Below, in pieces: positions 8,371 through 15,830 of a stretch of 64,000 nucleotides of DNA. The stretch is taken from NCBI GenBank assembly GCA_050293885.1, contig JBNKNO010000003.1, positions 67,772 to 131,771 on the forward strand, given 5' to 3'. The stretch's first letter is position 1. Every line of letters begins with the position of its first letter. The notes beneath the pieces were generated by a model. The model saw nothing but the letters and a program-made list of their open reading frames with translations. It had not been told where the DNA came from and did no database searches. Made by a program: the position numbers and the translations under genes. The DNA comes from Nitrogeniibacter sp050293885 (lineage in GTDB: Bacteria > Pseudomonadota > Gammaproteobacteria > Burkholderiales > Rhodocyclaceae).

Positions 8371-9240
8371 TTGAATCTGAATCGTACGATGCTGTTGACT
8401 GTCACGCTGATTCTGTCCGGTTGCGCCAGCACCGGACACCATCCGTCCGCGTCGCACGGGCCGGTGGCGGACGAGATGATCGCGGCGCAACGCCACCTGC
8501 TGAAGGAGAACACTGACGGCAAGGGCTTTGGCCCCCAAGCGCCGCGGGACATCGATTCGCGTTCCGGCAACAACACGGTTGCGTTTGCCGTCGCGCCGCC
8601 CGCACGGGAAATGAATCTGTGCAACATCCACTTCCACAAGAACGCCGAGCACAAGGGCGGCCAGTTCACGACCCATGCGGGTAACGGGGACGGTCACGGC
8701 TATGAGAGCGGCTATGTGTATTCCGGCCGGCTTTCCGAGTCGGAGCTGTCGCCCGTCCACGAGCCCGTGTGTCCGAGTGCGCATGGCAGCTTGTCGCCGG
8801 GCGATACCATCGAGGTGCATTACGTCCATTCCAGCGCCGACATCCAGCCCGGCCCGACGCTGGGGGCGTGCCTGAGCGATGCGATCAGGAATCCGCAGTT
8901 GCGTGTCGAGGCGCAGGTGTTTGTGCTGGTCAATGATCGTCGTGCGCTCGATTTTGGACGGCTCACCGAGTACGGCGCCAGGAATGGCCGCCAGCAGGCG
9001 ACGCACATGCACTTGAACACGGGGCGACCGGTGCAATATGCCGGCTCCACGACCGGCCCGGGCTATAACGAGAAAGGCTCCCCGTTTCAGGTGACCTGGA
9101 GCGTTCGCCCGCGCGTTGCCAAAGTCGACATCGAAACGGTCGCTCAATGGTGCAAGGGGAACGTATTCGAGGAAAATCACGCGCACGGCGTGAGAAACCT
9201 CGTGACCAACCCCGATCTGCTCTCGCGCATCGGGCGCTAG
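8371..9240 (+). CDS. Delta-class carbonic anhydrase, lipoprotein
   Basis: 289 residues starting at TTG, preceded by GGGGGAG at 8362-8368. The TTG start gives a normal basic N-region before the hydrophobic stretch; the next ATG at 8389 would remove it. The signal ends in the lipobox LSGC (Cys17), so the protein should be lipid-anchored. The core carries MNLCNIHFHKNAEHKGG and EVHYVHSS, whose histidines fit the zinc-binding signature of the delta/CA-like family first known from diatoms. Predicted reaction: CO2 hydration to bicarbonate outside the cytoplasm. Activity is inferred from the family. Confidence 0.78.
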   Translation: MNLNRTMLLTVTLILSGCASTGHHPSASHGPVADEMIAAQRHLLKENTDGKGFGPQAPRDIDSRSGNNTVAFAVAPPAREMNLCNIHFHKNAEHKGGQFTTHAGNGDGHGYESGYVYSGRLSESELSPVHEPVCPSAHGSLSPGDTIEVHYVHSSADIQPGPTLGACLSDAIRNPQLRVEAQVFVLVNDRRALDFGRLTEYGARNGRQQATHMHLNTGRPVQYAGSTTGPGYNEKGSPFQVTWSVRPRVAKVDIETVAQWCKGNVFEENHAHGVRNLVTNPDLLSRIGR

Positions 9241-9338
9241 TTATGTAAACCCACCAGGTTGTTCTCGGGCTCGAGGTGAGCGACAGGTGGTTGATGACGC
9301 GCACAAGGCGGAACCCGACGTGATCTGATCCCGCCGGC

Positions 9339-10139
9339 CTACGGCGCTTTCTGCGCGAGCTCGGCGAACAGCGCGATCATGTCCGCCAGCACCGAGAAAT
9401 CGTGTGCATCCACCAGCCGCTGCCGAGTGCGTTCGACGGCGGCGGCGTGGGCGCCGTTCGGGTGGCGCTGGAGCAGGGTGCGGTAGGCGGCGATTTCTTC
9501 GCCCAGGTACCAGAATTCGTCGTTGCTCTCCTTGGTTCTTTTGGCGTCGTCGCGTAGTAGTTGGGCGCAGCGGATGTTGAGCAGGCGCCGGTGGATCTTC
9601 AAGGCCTGGGCCGGCAGTTCGCCGGGCCAGGCTTTCACCGCCAGGCCGAGATCGCGCACCCAGTTGGCGATGGCGGTGTGCAGGCTGGCGCCCATGTCGA
9701 CGAGATCGAAGGGTTCGCGCAGGGTGCCGACGATGTCGGCGCGCAGGTTGCGAAAGCCGATGTCGGCGAGCAGCAGGGTGGGTTTGTCGAGCGCGCGCAT
9801 GAAGCCGTACTCGAGCGCCACATTGGGATTGAACTCGTCCTTGACGCGGTCTTCGAGAACCGCCAGACCGTATTTGCAGCACAGCATGTAGACGCACACG
9901 TTGGTCCACACCTGGCGGTCGCGCGGCACCATGCGGTCGTCGGCACGCAGGCCGGTGAGCCCTTGCCGGCACAGGGTGCGGCGCAGTTCTTCGTCCAGTT
10001 GCGCGAGCACGCGGTTGCCCGCATCGAAGCGCGTCATGATGAACACGTTGCGCTCGTAGTCCGGGTGGTCCTCGAAGAAGCGTTCGCAATCGGGCCGCAG
10101 GTGTTCGTAGCCGGGGGGCAGGTGGAAGGTGTCGGTCAT
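9339..10139 (-). CDS. TIR/nucleoside 2-deoxyribosyltransferase-like protein
   Basis: 266 residues. The central part has NVFIMTRFD (residues 31-39) as a first beta strand, then FNPNVALEYGFMRALDKPTLLL (103-124). This NPNV-x-x-E-x-G-x-x-x-A-x-x-K-P pattern is typical of TIR-like and nucleoside-deoxyribosyltransferase-fold proteins, with Glu110 in the catalytic position. Such domains bind nucleotides or NAD. The C-terminal half is helical and unassigned. The start codon overlaps the stop of the glycosyltransferase (ATGA, 10136-10139), so the genes are translationally coupled. It is convergent with the carbonic anhydrase gene. The exact enzymatic activity cannot be told. Confidence 0.65.
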   Translation of the reverse strand: MTDTFHLPPGYEHLRPDCERFFEDHPDYERNVFIMTRFDAGNRVLAQLDEELRRTLCRQGLTGLRADDRMVPRDRQVWTNVCVYMLCCKYGLAVLEDRVKDEFNPNVALEYGFMRALDKPTLLLADIGFRNLRADIVGTLREPFDLVDMGASLHTAIANWVRDLGLAVKAWPGELPAQALKIHRRLLNIRCAQLLRDDAKRTKESNDEFWYLGEEIAAYRTLLQRHPNGAHAAAVERTRQRLVDAHDFSVLADMIALFAELAQKAP

Positions 10140-11257
10140 GCTGGCGGTGCCTCCGTCGTCGATGCTTCCGTCACCAGGCGCTGCCCGCCGAGGGCGCGAA
10201 AGCGTTCGAGATAGCGCCGCGCCATGGCCACGTCGGTGAAGTGGCGCAGCGCCCGGGCTCGGGCGGCCGTGCCCATGGCGTGCAGGGCGTCGGCGTCCAT
10301 CTCGCGCCAGCGGACCATGGCCCGGCAAAAGGCGGCATAGCTGGTGTCGTCGCAGTAGATGGCATGCTCGCCGAGCACTTCGACGAGGCCATCCACCGGC
10401 GTGCACACCACCGGAATGCCACGGGCGGCGGCTTCGAGCGCGGCGAGGCCGAAGGGTTCGTAGGTGGAGGGCTGCGCGAGCACGTCGATGGCGTGGTAGA
10501 AGGCTTCCAGGCGCTCGCCGGCGCACCAGCCCAGGTAGCGGGCGCGTGTCTCGATGCCCAACTCCTGCACCAGATCGCGCGCGTATGCGCTGAAGGCCTT
10601 GCCGGCGATGAGGGCGTCGTAGCCTGCGAAACCGGGCTCGGCCAACAGCATCTGCACGTATTCCGGATGCTTGCGCGGCACCAGCCGACCGCAATAGCCG
10701 AGCACCTTGCGGCGCGGCTGCGCGGCCACCGCGGCGGGCGGCACGATGCCGTTGGCGACGACGCTGACGCGTGGGTTGAGGCGCGGGTAGCGCAGCGTTT
10801 CGTAGTACGTGCGTTCGGCTTCGGAGACCAGCACCACTTCGTCGCAGGCGGCGATGAGGCGCTCCTGGTCCATGACCGCGCCGTGCAGATTCACCGCGTT
10901 GGAGATTTCCTCGTAGGCCAGCAGCGAATGGATGGTGAACAGCGCGCGGGCGCCGCCGGTGGCATCGAGCAGGCCCGGCCCGTGGTTGTACGAGTGGATG
11001 TGCACCACCGGCGCGCGAAAGTGGGCGAGCTCGGCCTCGCTGCCCAGCGCCACGCAGGGATGGCTGGCGAGGATGGCCTCGACCTCGTAGGGCTGGTATT
11101 CATGGTCGGTGACATACCACAGCGCGCGCACGCCGATGGCGGCAAAGCCGCTGGCCAAGGCCTCGACAACGCTGCCGACGCCGCCCATGCGGTTGTGCGG
11201 CATCTCGTTGGTGATCTCGATGACGTCGAAGTCGCGCGCGGCGGTGTTGGTGATCAC
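10136..11257 (-). CDS. Glycosyltransferase family 4 (GT-B fold)
   Basis: 373 residues from a GTG at 11257. The N-terminal domain has EMPHNRMGGVGSVVEALASG, the glycine-rich acceptor loop seen in glycogen-synthase-like GT4 enzymes. The C-terminal domain has VLGYCGRLVPRKHPEYV and QPSTYEPFGLAALEAAARGIPVV-type sequence, the EX7E donor-binding motif of retaining GT-B enzymes. The GTG overlaps the upstream TGA (GTGA at 11254-11257), and the 3' end overlaps the next gene by four bases. It should transfer sugar from a nucleotide-sugar donor; the acceptor is unknown. No polysaccharide cluster surrounds it. Confidence 0.82.
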   Translation of the reverse strand: MITNTAARDFDVIEITNEMPHNRMGGVGSVVEALASGFAAIGVRALWYVTDHEYQPYEVEAILASHPCVALGSEAELAHFRAPVVHIHSYNHGPGLLDATGGARALFTIHSLLAYEEISNAVNLHGAVMDQERLIAACDEVVLVSEAERTYYETLRYPRLNPRVSVVANGIVPPAAVAAQPRRKVLGYCGRLVPRKHPEYVQMLLAEPGFAGYDALIAGKAFSAYARDLVQELGIETRARYLGWCAGERLEAFYHAIDVLAQPSTYEPFGLAALEAAARGIPVVCTPVDGLVEVLGEHAIYCDDTSYAAFCRAMVRWREMDADALHAMGTAARARALRHFTDVAMARRYLERFRALGGQRLVTEASTTEAPPA

Positions 11258-11682
11258 GGCGCGAGCTCCGGTGCGCCGGCGCCGTCCGGCACCTGCAGCG
11301 TGCCAAGCACGCCGACCGCCCGGCATTCCACCGGGAAGCGTTCGGGTGCCTCCCAACGGCCATCCGCCCGCCGTGCGGCGAGGAACACCCCGGCCACGCA
11401 CTCGCTGAGGTCGGGATTGCAATCTTCTGCGTGGAAGTTGTGTACCGCCTGCACCTGGTAGGCCCCCGGCGCGACGGTGCTCAGGTCAATCCGGATCTCG
11501 CTCGGCGAGTGGTAGGTCTGGCCGAATCGGGCGACGCGGAACGGGGCCACCACCAGCGTCGCGCCCGCCAGCCGGCACGGGGCCGGCGCCGAACAGATAG
11601 CCCGAGACCCGGCTGCCGCCGGTGGGCTCACCGACGCTGCCGCGCCGGTAGGGCTTGCCTGATTCCGCTGAGTCCTGTCCAT
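11254..11682 (-). CDS. Unknown small protein, probably frameshifted near 11570
   Basis: 142 residues as read from ATG 11682, with GAGAG nine bases upstream. The C-terminal two thirds (ATLVVAPFRVARFG, then IRIDLSTVAPGAYQVQ) look like a beta-sandwich protein. The N-terminal third is low-quality in this frame. A neighbouring frame gives GKPYRRGSVGEPTGG and VSGYLFGAGPVPA, with 27 of 29 third positions G or C versus 21 of 29 in the called frame. Removing one base near 11570 would join the two. I do not recognise the family. It heads the overlapping set with the glycosyltransferase and TIR-like genes. Confidence 0.5.
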   Translation of the reverse strand: MDRTQRNQASPTGAAASVSPPAAAGSRAICSAPAPCRLAGATLVVAPFRVARFGQTYHSPSEIRIDLSTVAPGAYQVQAVHNFHAEDCNPDLSECVAGVFLAARRADGRWEAPERFPVECRAVGVLGTLQVPDGAGAPELAP

Positions 11683-11830
11683 CGTGGATGACTCTCAATA
11701 GGAATGCCAAGGTGATACCGGAGTGTCGAAATGATGCATTCATTCTGGTTCACGGGTTGGCAGGGCTCAAGCCGAGTTTGGTGCTGGCGGTCGATCGCGG
11801 GGCATGCCCGAGTGCCGCCTCAAACAAAAA

Positions 11831-11851
11831 CGCCCGGCACGGTGCCGGGCG
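11831..11851 (-). terminator. Rho-independent terminator after nusB
   Basis: CGCCCGGCAC and GTGCCGGGCG are perfect 10-bp complements around a single base. The stem is flanked by AAAAA on the left and TTTT on the right, so it could act in both directions. On the minus strand it follows nusB and ends in a T run. Confidence 0.85.
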
Positions 11852-11873
11852 TTTTGTTGGGGCCTTCAGCCGC

Positions 11874-12326
11874 TCATTCCTTGTTCCTGGCCGCCTTGCG
11901 CGCTTCGACTTCGGTGGCGCGCAATTGCGCGGCGACCTTGTCGAGCACGCCGTTCACGAAGCGGTGGCCATCGGTGCCGCCATAGCTCTTGGTGAGCTCG
12001 ATGGCTTCGTTGATGACGACCTTGTAGGGCACCTCGATGTGGTGCGCGAGTTCGTAGGTTGCCAACGTGAGCACGGCACGCTCGATGGGCGAGAGCTCGA
12101 TGACGGGGCGGTCGAGGAAGGGGGCGAACTGTGCTTCGAGCGCGCTGGGGGCTTCAAGCGTACCGCGCAGGAGCGTGTGGAACAGCTCGGGGTCGGCCTT
12201 GTCGAAGCCGGCGGCTAGCTGCACCTGGTCTTCGATCTGCGGCACGCTGTTGCCGGAGACCAGCCATTGATACACCCCTTGCAGGGCGAACTCGCGGGCG
12301 CGGCGGCGGGCGGATTTGCTGCTCAT
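11874..12326 (-). CDS. nusB: Transcription antitermination factor NusB
   Basis: 150 residues, normal NusB length. It starts SSKSARRRAREFALQGVYQW, the basic RNA-binding arm typical of NusB, and continues with the conserved ELSPIERAVLTLATYEL and NEAIELTKSYG helices. NusB pairs with NusE/S10 on boxA RNA in rRNA antitermination. Its ATG overlaps the ribH stop (ATGA, 12323-12326), as usual for the ribH-nusB pair. A strong hairpin follows the stop codon. Confidence 0.97.
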   Translation of the reverse strand: MSSKSARRRAREFALQGVYQWLVSGNSVPQIEDQVQLAAGFDKADPELFHTLLRGTLEAPSALEAQFAPFLDRPVIELSPIERAVLTLATYELAHHIEVPYKVVINEAIELTKSYGGTDGHRFVNGVLDKVAAQLRATEVEARKAARNKE

Positions 12327-12796
12327 TCGGTCACCGCGCGCAGCAGATGCACCATCTCGACCGCGGCCTGGGCGCAGTCGGCGCCCTTTTCCTGCATGCG
12401 GGCGAGGGCCTGGTCGTCGTCTTCGGTGGTGAGTACGCCGTTGGCGATCGGCATGCCGGCGTCGAGGCCGACCTGGTTGATGCCCGAGGCCATTTCGTTG
12501 GAGACGATCTCGAAGTGGTAGGTCTCGCCGCGAATGACGGCGCCGAGCGCCACCAGCGCGTCGTAGTCGCCGGTTTCGGCCAGGGTCTGCAGCACCAGCG
12601 GAATCTCCAGCGCGCCGGGCACGGTGGTGATCAACAGGTCGTCTTCGGCGACGCCGAGGCGCAGCAACTCGTCGACGCAGGCGGACAGCAGACCTTCGCA
12701 CACGTCCTGATTGAAGCGGCTCATGACGATGCCGATGCGCAGGCCGGCGCCGTCCAGGTTGGGGAGGATTTCGGGGATGTTTTCGAAACGGGGCAT
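12323..12796 (-). CDS. ribH: 6,7-dimethyl-8-ribityllumazine synthase
   Basis: 157 residues. It shows GIVMSRFNQ at the N-terminus, the VPGALEIP loop, GAVIRGETYHFE with the catalytic His, and the NGVLTTEDDDQA segment of lumazine synthases. It condenses 5-amino-6-ribitylaminouracil with 3,4-dihydroxy-2-butanone 4-phosphate in riboflavin synthesis. It lies 14 bases after ribBA and overlaps nusB by four bases. Confidence 0.97.
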   Translation of the reverse strand: MPRFENIPEILPNLDGAGLRIGIVMSRFNQDVCEGLLSACVDELLRLGVAEDDLLITTVPGALEIPLVLQTLAETGDYDALVALGAVIRGETYHFEIVSNEMASGINQVGLDAGMPIANGVLTTEDDDQALARMQEKGADCAQAAVEMVHLLRAVTE

Positions 12797-12810
12797 GATC
12801 GGGTCCGTGT

Positions 12811-13929
12811 TCAGGTGTTGGGTTCGCGGGGCTCGTCGCAGGCGACGTAGCCGGTCACTTCAAGGCCGAAACCGGCCATGTTGGGAATCTTGCGCGGGCT
12901 CGACAGCAGCTTCATCTTGCCGACCTTGAGGTCGCGCAGGATCTGCGCGCCGATGCCGAACAGGCGCGGATCCCACTTGGCGGCGGGGCGCGGCAGATCG
13001 GGGTCGTCGGTCAGTTGCGCCAGTAGGTCGCGTCCGGTATGCGGGCGGTAGAGCATGATGAGCACGCCCTGGCCGGCGGCGGCGATGGTCTTGAGCGCGG
13101 TGTCGACCGGAAAGCTGTGGCGGCTGCTGGCGGTGTCGAGAAAGTCGACCACCGTGATCGGCTCGTGCACGCGCACCAGGGTTTCGGTCTCGGGTGTGAT
13201 GTGGCCGCAACTCATGGCCAGATGCACGTCGCCGGAGGTCTTGTCCTCGAAGGCGCACAGATGGAAGGGGCCGTGGGCCGTGTGCACCGTTTTTTCGGCG
13301 ACACGCTCGACCAGGCTTTCGGTGGCGGCGCGGTATTCGATCAGGTCGCGAATGGCGCCGATCTTGAGGCCGTGCGTTTTGGCGAATTCGATCAGATCGG
13401 GCAGGCGGGCCATGGTGCCGTCGTCGTTCATGATCTCGCAGATCACCGACGAGGCGTCCAGCCCGGCGATGGCGGCCAGGTCGCAACCGGCCTCGGTATG
13501 GCCGGCGCGGATCAGCACGCCGCCGGGGCGCGCCATGATCGGAAAGATGTGACCGGGCTGCACGATGTCGCTCGGTTTGGCATGGCGCGCCACGGCGGCC
13601 TGCACGGTGCGTGCGCGGTCGCCCGCCGAAATGCCGGTGGTGACGCCCTCGGCCGCCTCGATGGAGACCGTGAACGCGGTGCCATGCGAGCTCTTGTTGC
13701 TGCGCGCCATCTGGTTGAGGCCGAGCTGGGCGCAGCGTTCTTCGGTGAGCGTCAGGCAGATCAGGCCACGGCCGTGCTTGGCCATGAAGTTGATGGCTTC
13801 GGCCGAGATGTGTTCGGCGGCGATGACGAGGTCGCCCTCGTTTTCGCGGTCTTCCTCATCCACCAGCACGACCATGCGGCCGGCGCGGATGTCTTCGATG
13901 ATGTCGGTAATGGGCGCCAGTGCGCTCAC
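12811..13929 (-). CDS. ribBA: DHBP synthase with degenerate GTP cyclohydrolase II domain (RibBX-like)
   Basis: 372 residues from a GTG at 13929, preceded by GGGAGA. The N-terminal half is a full 3,4-dihydroxy-2-butanone 4-phosphate synthase: DEEDRENEGDL metal loop, then GDRARTV and HTEAGCDLA. The C-terminal half keeps the GTP cyclohydrolase II fold but lacks its zinc cysteines: where the family has a Cys-x10-Cys-x-Cys segment, this protein reads VRVHEPITVVDFLD and SSRHSFPVDTAL. It therefore probably cannot open GTP, matching the RibBX variant known in Proteobacteria. A separate ribA must exist elsewhere. Confidence 0.93.
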   Translation of the reverse strand: MSALAPITDIIEDIRAGRMVVLVDEEDRENEGDLVIAAEHISAEAINFMAKHGRGLICLTLTEERCAQLGLNQMARSNKSSHGTAFTVSIEAAEGVTTGISAGDRARTVQAAVARHAKPSDIVQPGHIFPIMARPGGVLIRAGHTEAGCDLAAIAGLDASSVICEIMNDDGTMARLPDLIEFAKTHGLKIGAIRDLIEYRAATESLVERVAEKTVHTAHGPFHLCAFEDKTSGDVHLAMSCGHITPETETLVRVHEPITVVDFLDTASSRHSFPVDTALKTIAAAGQGVLIMLYRPHTGRDLLAQLTDDPDLPRPAAKWDPRLFGIGAQILRDLKVGKMKLLSSPRKIPNMAGFGLEVTGYVACDEPREPNT

Positions 13930-13975
13930 GATGTTCTCCCGTGCCCGGTGTCGGGCGTGTGATGTTGGGTGTGGA

Positions 13976-14578
13976 TTATTGTTGTTCTTCGCGCCAGGCG
14001 AGCATGCGCTCCACATAGCGGGCGATGATGTCGATTTCCAGATTCACGCGACTGCCGGGCTTCAAGTGCTTGAAGGTGGTGACCTCGACGGTGTGCGGAA
14101 TCAGGTTGATGGAAAAGTCGGTACCGGTGACGGCATTGACCGTCAGGCTGACGCCATCGACGGTGATCGAGCCCTTGCGGGCGATGTAGCCGGCGATGGC
14201 GCGCGGCGCGCGGATCACCAGTTCGTGGCTCTCGCCGATGGGTTCGAACTTGAGCACCTCGCCGACGCCGTCCACGTGGCCGGTGACCATGTGGCCGCCG
14301 AGGCGGTCGTCGACGCGCAAGGCTTTTTCCAGATTGACTTCGGCACCGACGGTGTCGAGCCCCACGGTGCAGTTGAGCGTCTCGCGCGAGACGTCGAAGC
14401 AGGCGTTGCTCCCGTCCATGGCCACCACCGTGAGACACACGCCGTTGTTGGCGATGCTGTCGCCAATGGCGACGTCGCCGAGGCCGAGCACGCCGGTGTC
14501 GACGCGCAGACGCAGGCCGTCTTCGAGCGGGGTGATGGATTCGATTCGGCCGGTGCCGGCGACAATGCCTGAGAACAT
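13976..14578 (-). CDS. ribE: Riboflavin synthase, alpha subunit
   Basis: 200 residues. It starts with the canonical MFSGIV and contains two lumazine-binding repeats: GDSIANNGVCLTV with GHMVTGHVDG, and KGSITVDGVSLTV later. It dismutates two ribityllumazine molecules to riboflavin. The ATG at 14578 gives the family N-terminus; an in-frame ATG at 14602 would add eight residues. It is first in the rib operon, 46 bases before ribBA. No FMN riboswitch is seen upstream. Confidence 0.96.
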   Translation of the reverse strand: MFSGIVAGTGRIESITPLEDGLRLRVDTGVLGLGDVAIGDSIANNGVCLTVVAMDGSNACFDVSRETLNCTVGLDTVGAEVNLEKALRVDDRLGGHMVTGHVDGVGEVLKFEPIGESHELVIRAPRAIAGYIARKGSITVDGVSLTVNAVTGTDFSINLIPHTVEVTTFKHLKPGSRVNLEIDIIARYVERMLAWREEQQ

Positions 14579-14664
14579 GGGGAGCGGTGGTGCTTGAAAC
14601 ATTGCATTTTAAGCGATTTTCCCCACGCCCGCCGGGTGGTGTGCGAGCGTGGGCGGCGGGCCGC

Positions 14665-15033
14665 TCAGCCGGGCGAGTGCAGGCCGACGCGATTGCCCTC
14701 GCTGTCGATGAACAAGGCCATGTAGCCGATCTCTTCGCTGATCAGCGTTTTCGGCAGGGCAATGCTGCCGCCGGCGGCCTCGGCGCGCGCCAGCATCACC
14801 GACAGGTCGGCGCCGGCGTTGAGATAGACCAGCGTGCCTTGCGGGCTGGGCGCCAGGTTGGGGTGACGAAACAGGCTGCCGCCGACGCCGGGGGGCGTAT
14901 AGGGCAACACCGCCATCTCGCCGTCGCACATGGTGGAGGGGGTCAGCGTGGTGTCGAACAGCGCGCCGTAGAAGCGGCTGGCGCGCGCCATGTCGGTGAC
15001 CGGGATTTCGAACCAGTTGAGTGCGTTTTGCAT
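14665..15033 (-). CDS. VOC (glyoxalase/bleomycin resistance) family protein
   Basis: 122 residues, a single VOC module. NWFEIPVTDMARASRFYGALF gives the first beta-alpha unit, and the C-terminal LFIDSEGNRVGLHS carries a metal-site-like end. GGAGAT precedes the ATG. It is divergent from a WYL-domain regulator with an inverted repeat between them, so it is probably that regulator's target. Substrate unknown. Confidence 0.85.
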   Translation of the reverse strand: MQNALNWFEIPVTDMARASRFYGALFDTTLTPSTMCDGEMAVLPYTPPGVGGSLFRHPNLAPSPQGTLVYLNAGADLSVMLARAEAAGGSIALPKTLISEEIGYMALFIDSEGNRVGLHSPG

Positions 15034-15080
15034 GGATATCTCCGTTGAGTGAAAGTGCCCACGCAGTGTGAAAGCCGCCT

Positions 15081-15100
15081 CCTGACAACATGATGTCAGG
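15081..15100. promoter_or_regulatory. Operator-like inverted repeat between VOC and WYL regulator genes
   Basis: CCTGACA and TGTCAGG form perfect 7-bp arms around six bases. The half-site CATGATGTC (15089-15097) recurs at 15111-15119, 22 bp away, on the same face of the helix. Its place in the 112-bp divergent spacer suggests a binding site for the adjacent HTH-WYL regulator. Confidence 0.65.
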
Positions 15101-15145
15101 AGAGATTTGGCATGATGTCGTCTCGTTGTTCTGGAGCCCTTCCTC

Positions 15146-15823
15146 ATGCGTCGTGCCGACCGCCTGTTTCGCATCGTCACCCTGCTCGGTGGCGCGCGCG
15201 TGATGACCGCCCGGCAACTGGCCGAGTTGCTTGAGGTGTCGGAGCGCACCATCTACCGCGATGTGGCCGATCTCATCGCCGCGGGCACGCCCATCGACGG
15301 CGAGGCCGGTGTCGGCTATCGCCTGCGCCGCGACTATCGCCTGCCACCGCTGCAGTTTTCCGCCGACGAGCTCGAAGCACTGGCCACCGGCTTGCGCATG
15401 GTGGGCGGCCTGGCCGATCCGGCCATGGCGCGGGCGGCGGAACTGGCGTTGGCGCGCATCGATGCGGTGTTGCCCGGCAGCCGACGTTCGCTGCGCGATG
15501 CACCGATCGTGGTGCCGGACTTCCACGTGCCGCCGGCCATGGTGGCGCCGTTGGCCGAACTGCGTCGCGCCATTGCCGGCCAATTCAAGCTGCGGGTGCA
15601 TTACGCGCGCGAAGATGGCGAGGCCAGCGAACGCACGCTGTGGCCCTTGGGGCTGATCTTCTGGGGGCGCAGTTGGACGCTGGCGGCGTGGTGCGAGTTG
15701 CGCCATGACTTTCGTACCTTTCGCCTTGACCGCATGGCGAGGCTGGAGACCCTCGACGAGCGCTTCGATGTCTCGCGCGGGCGCAGCCTGAAAGACTATA
15801 TTGATGCGGTGAAATGCGATTGA
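15146..15823 (+). CDS. HTH-WYL domain transcriptional regulator (YafY family)
   Basis: 225 residues. The N-terminal winged HTH reads MTARQLAELLEVSERTIYRDVADL, the DeoR-like HTH_11 signature. The C-terminal WYL domain includes LRVHYARED and the WPLGLIFWGRSWTLAAWCE stretch, thought to sense a ligand. It is divergent from the VOC gene across an inverted repeat, and its stop lies seven bases from an AraC-type regulator gene on the same strand. It likely represses itself and the VOC gene. Confidence 0.88.
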   Translation: MRRADRLFRIVTLLGGARVMTARQLAELLEVSERTIYRDVADLIAAGTPIDGEAGVGYRLRRDYRLPPLQFSADELEALATGLRMVGGLADPAMARAAELALARIDAVLPGSRRSLRDAPIVVPDFHVPPAMVAPLAELRRAIAGQFKLRVHYAREDGEASERTLWPLGLIFWGRSWTLAAWCELRHDFRTFRLDRMARLETLDERFDVSRGRSLKDYIDAVKCD

Positions 15824-15830
15824 GAACGCG

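Noticed and set aside
9561..11461. Plus-strand open frames opposite the GT and TIR-like genes
   Set aside because: The overlapping start and stop codons and motifs are all on the minus strand.
14579..14664. FMN riboswitch before the riboflavin operon
   Set aside because: The space upstream of ribE is under 100 bases, and no RFN-like conserved pairing could be seen.
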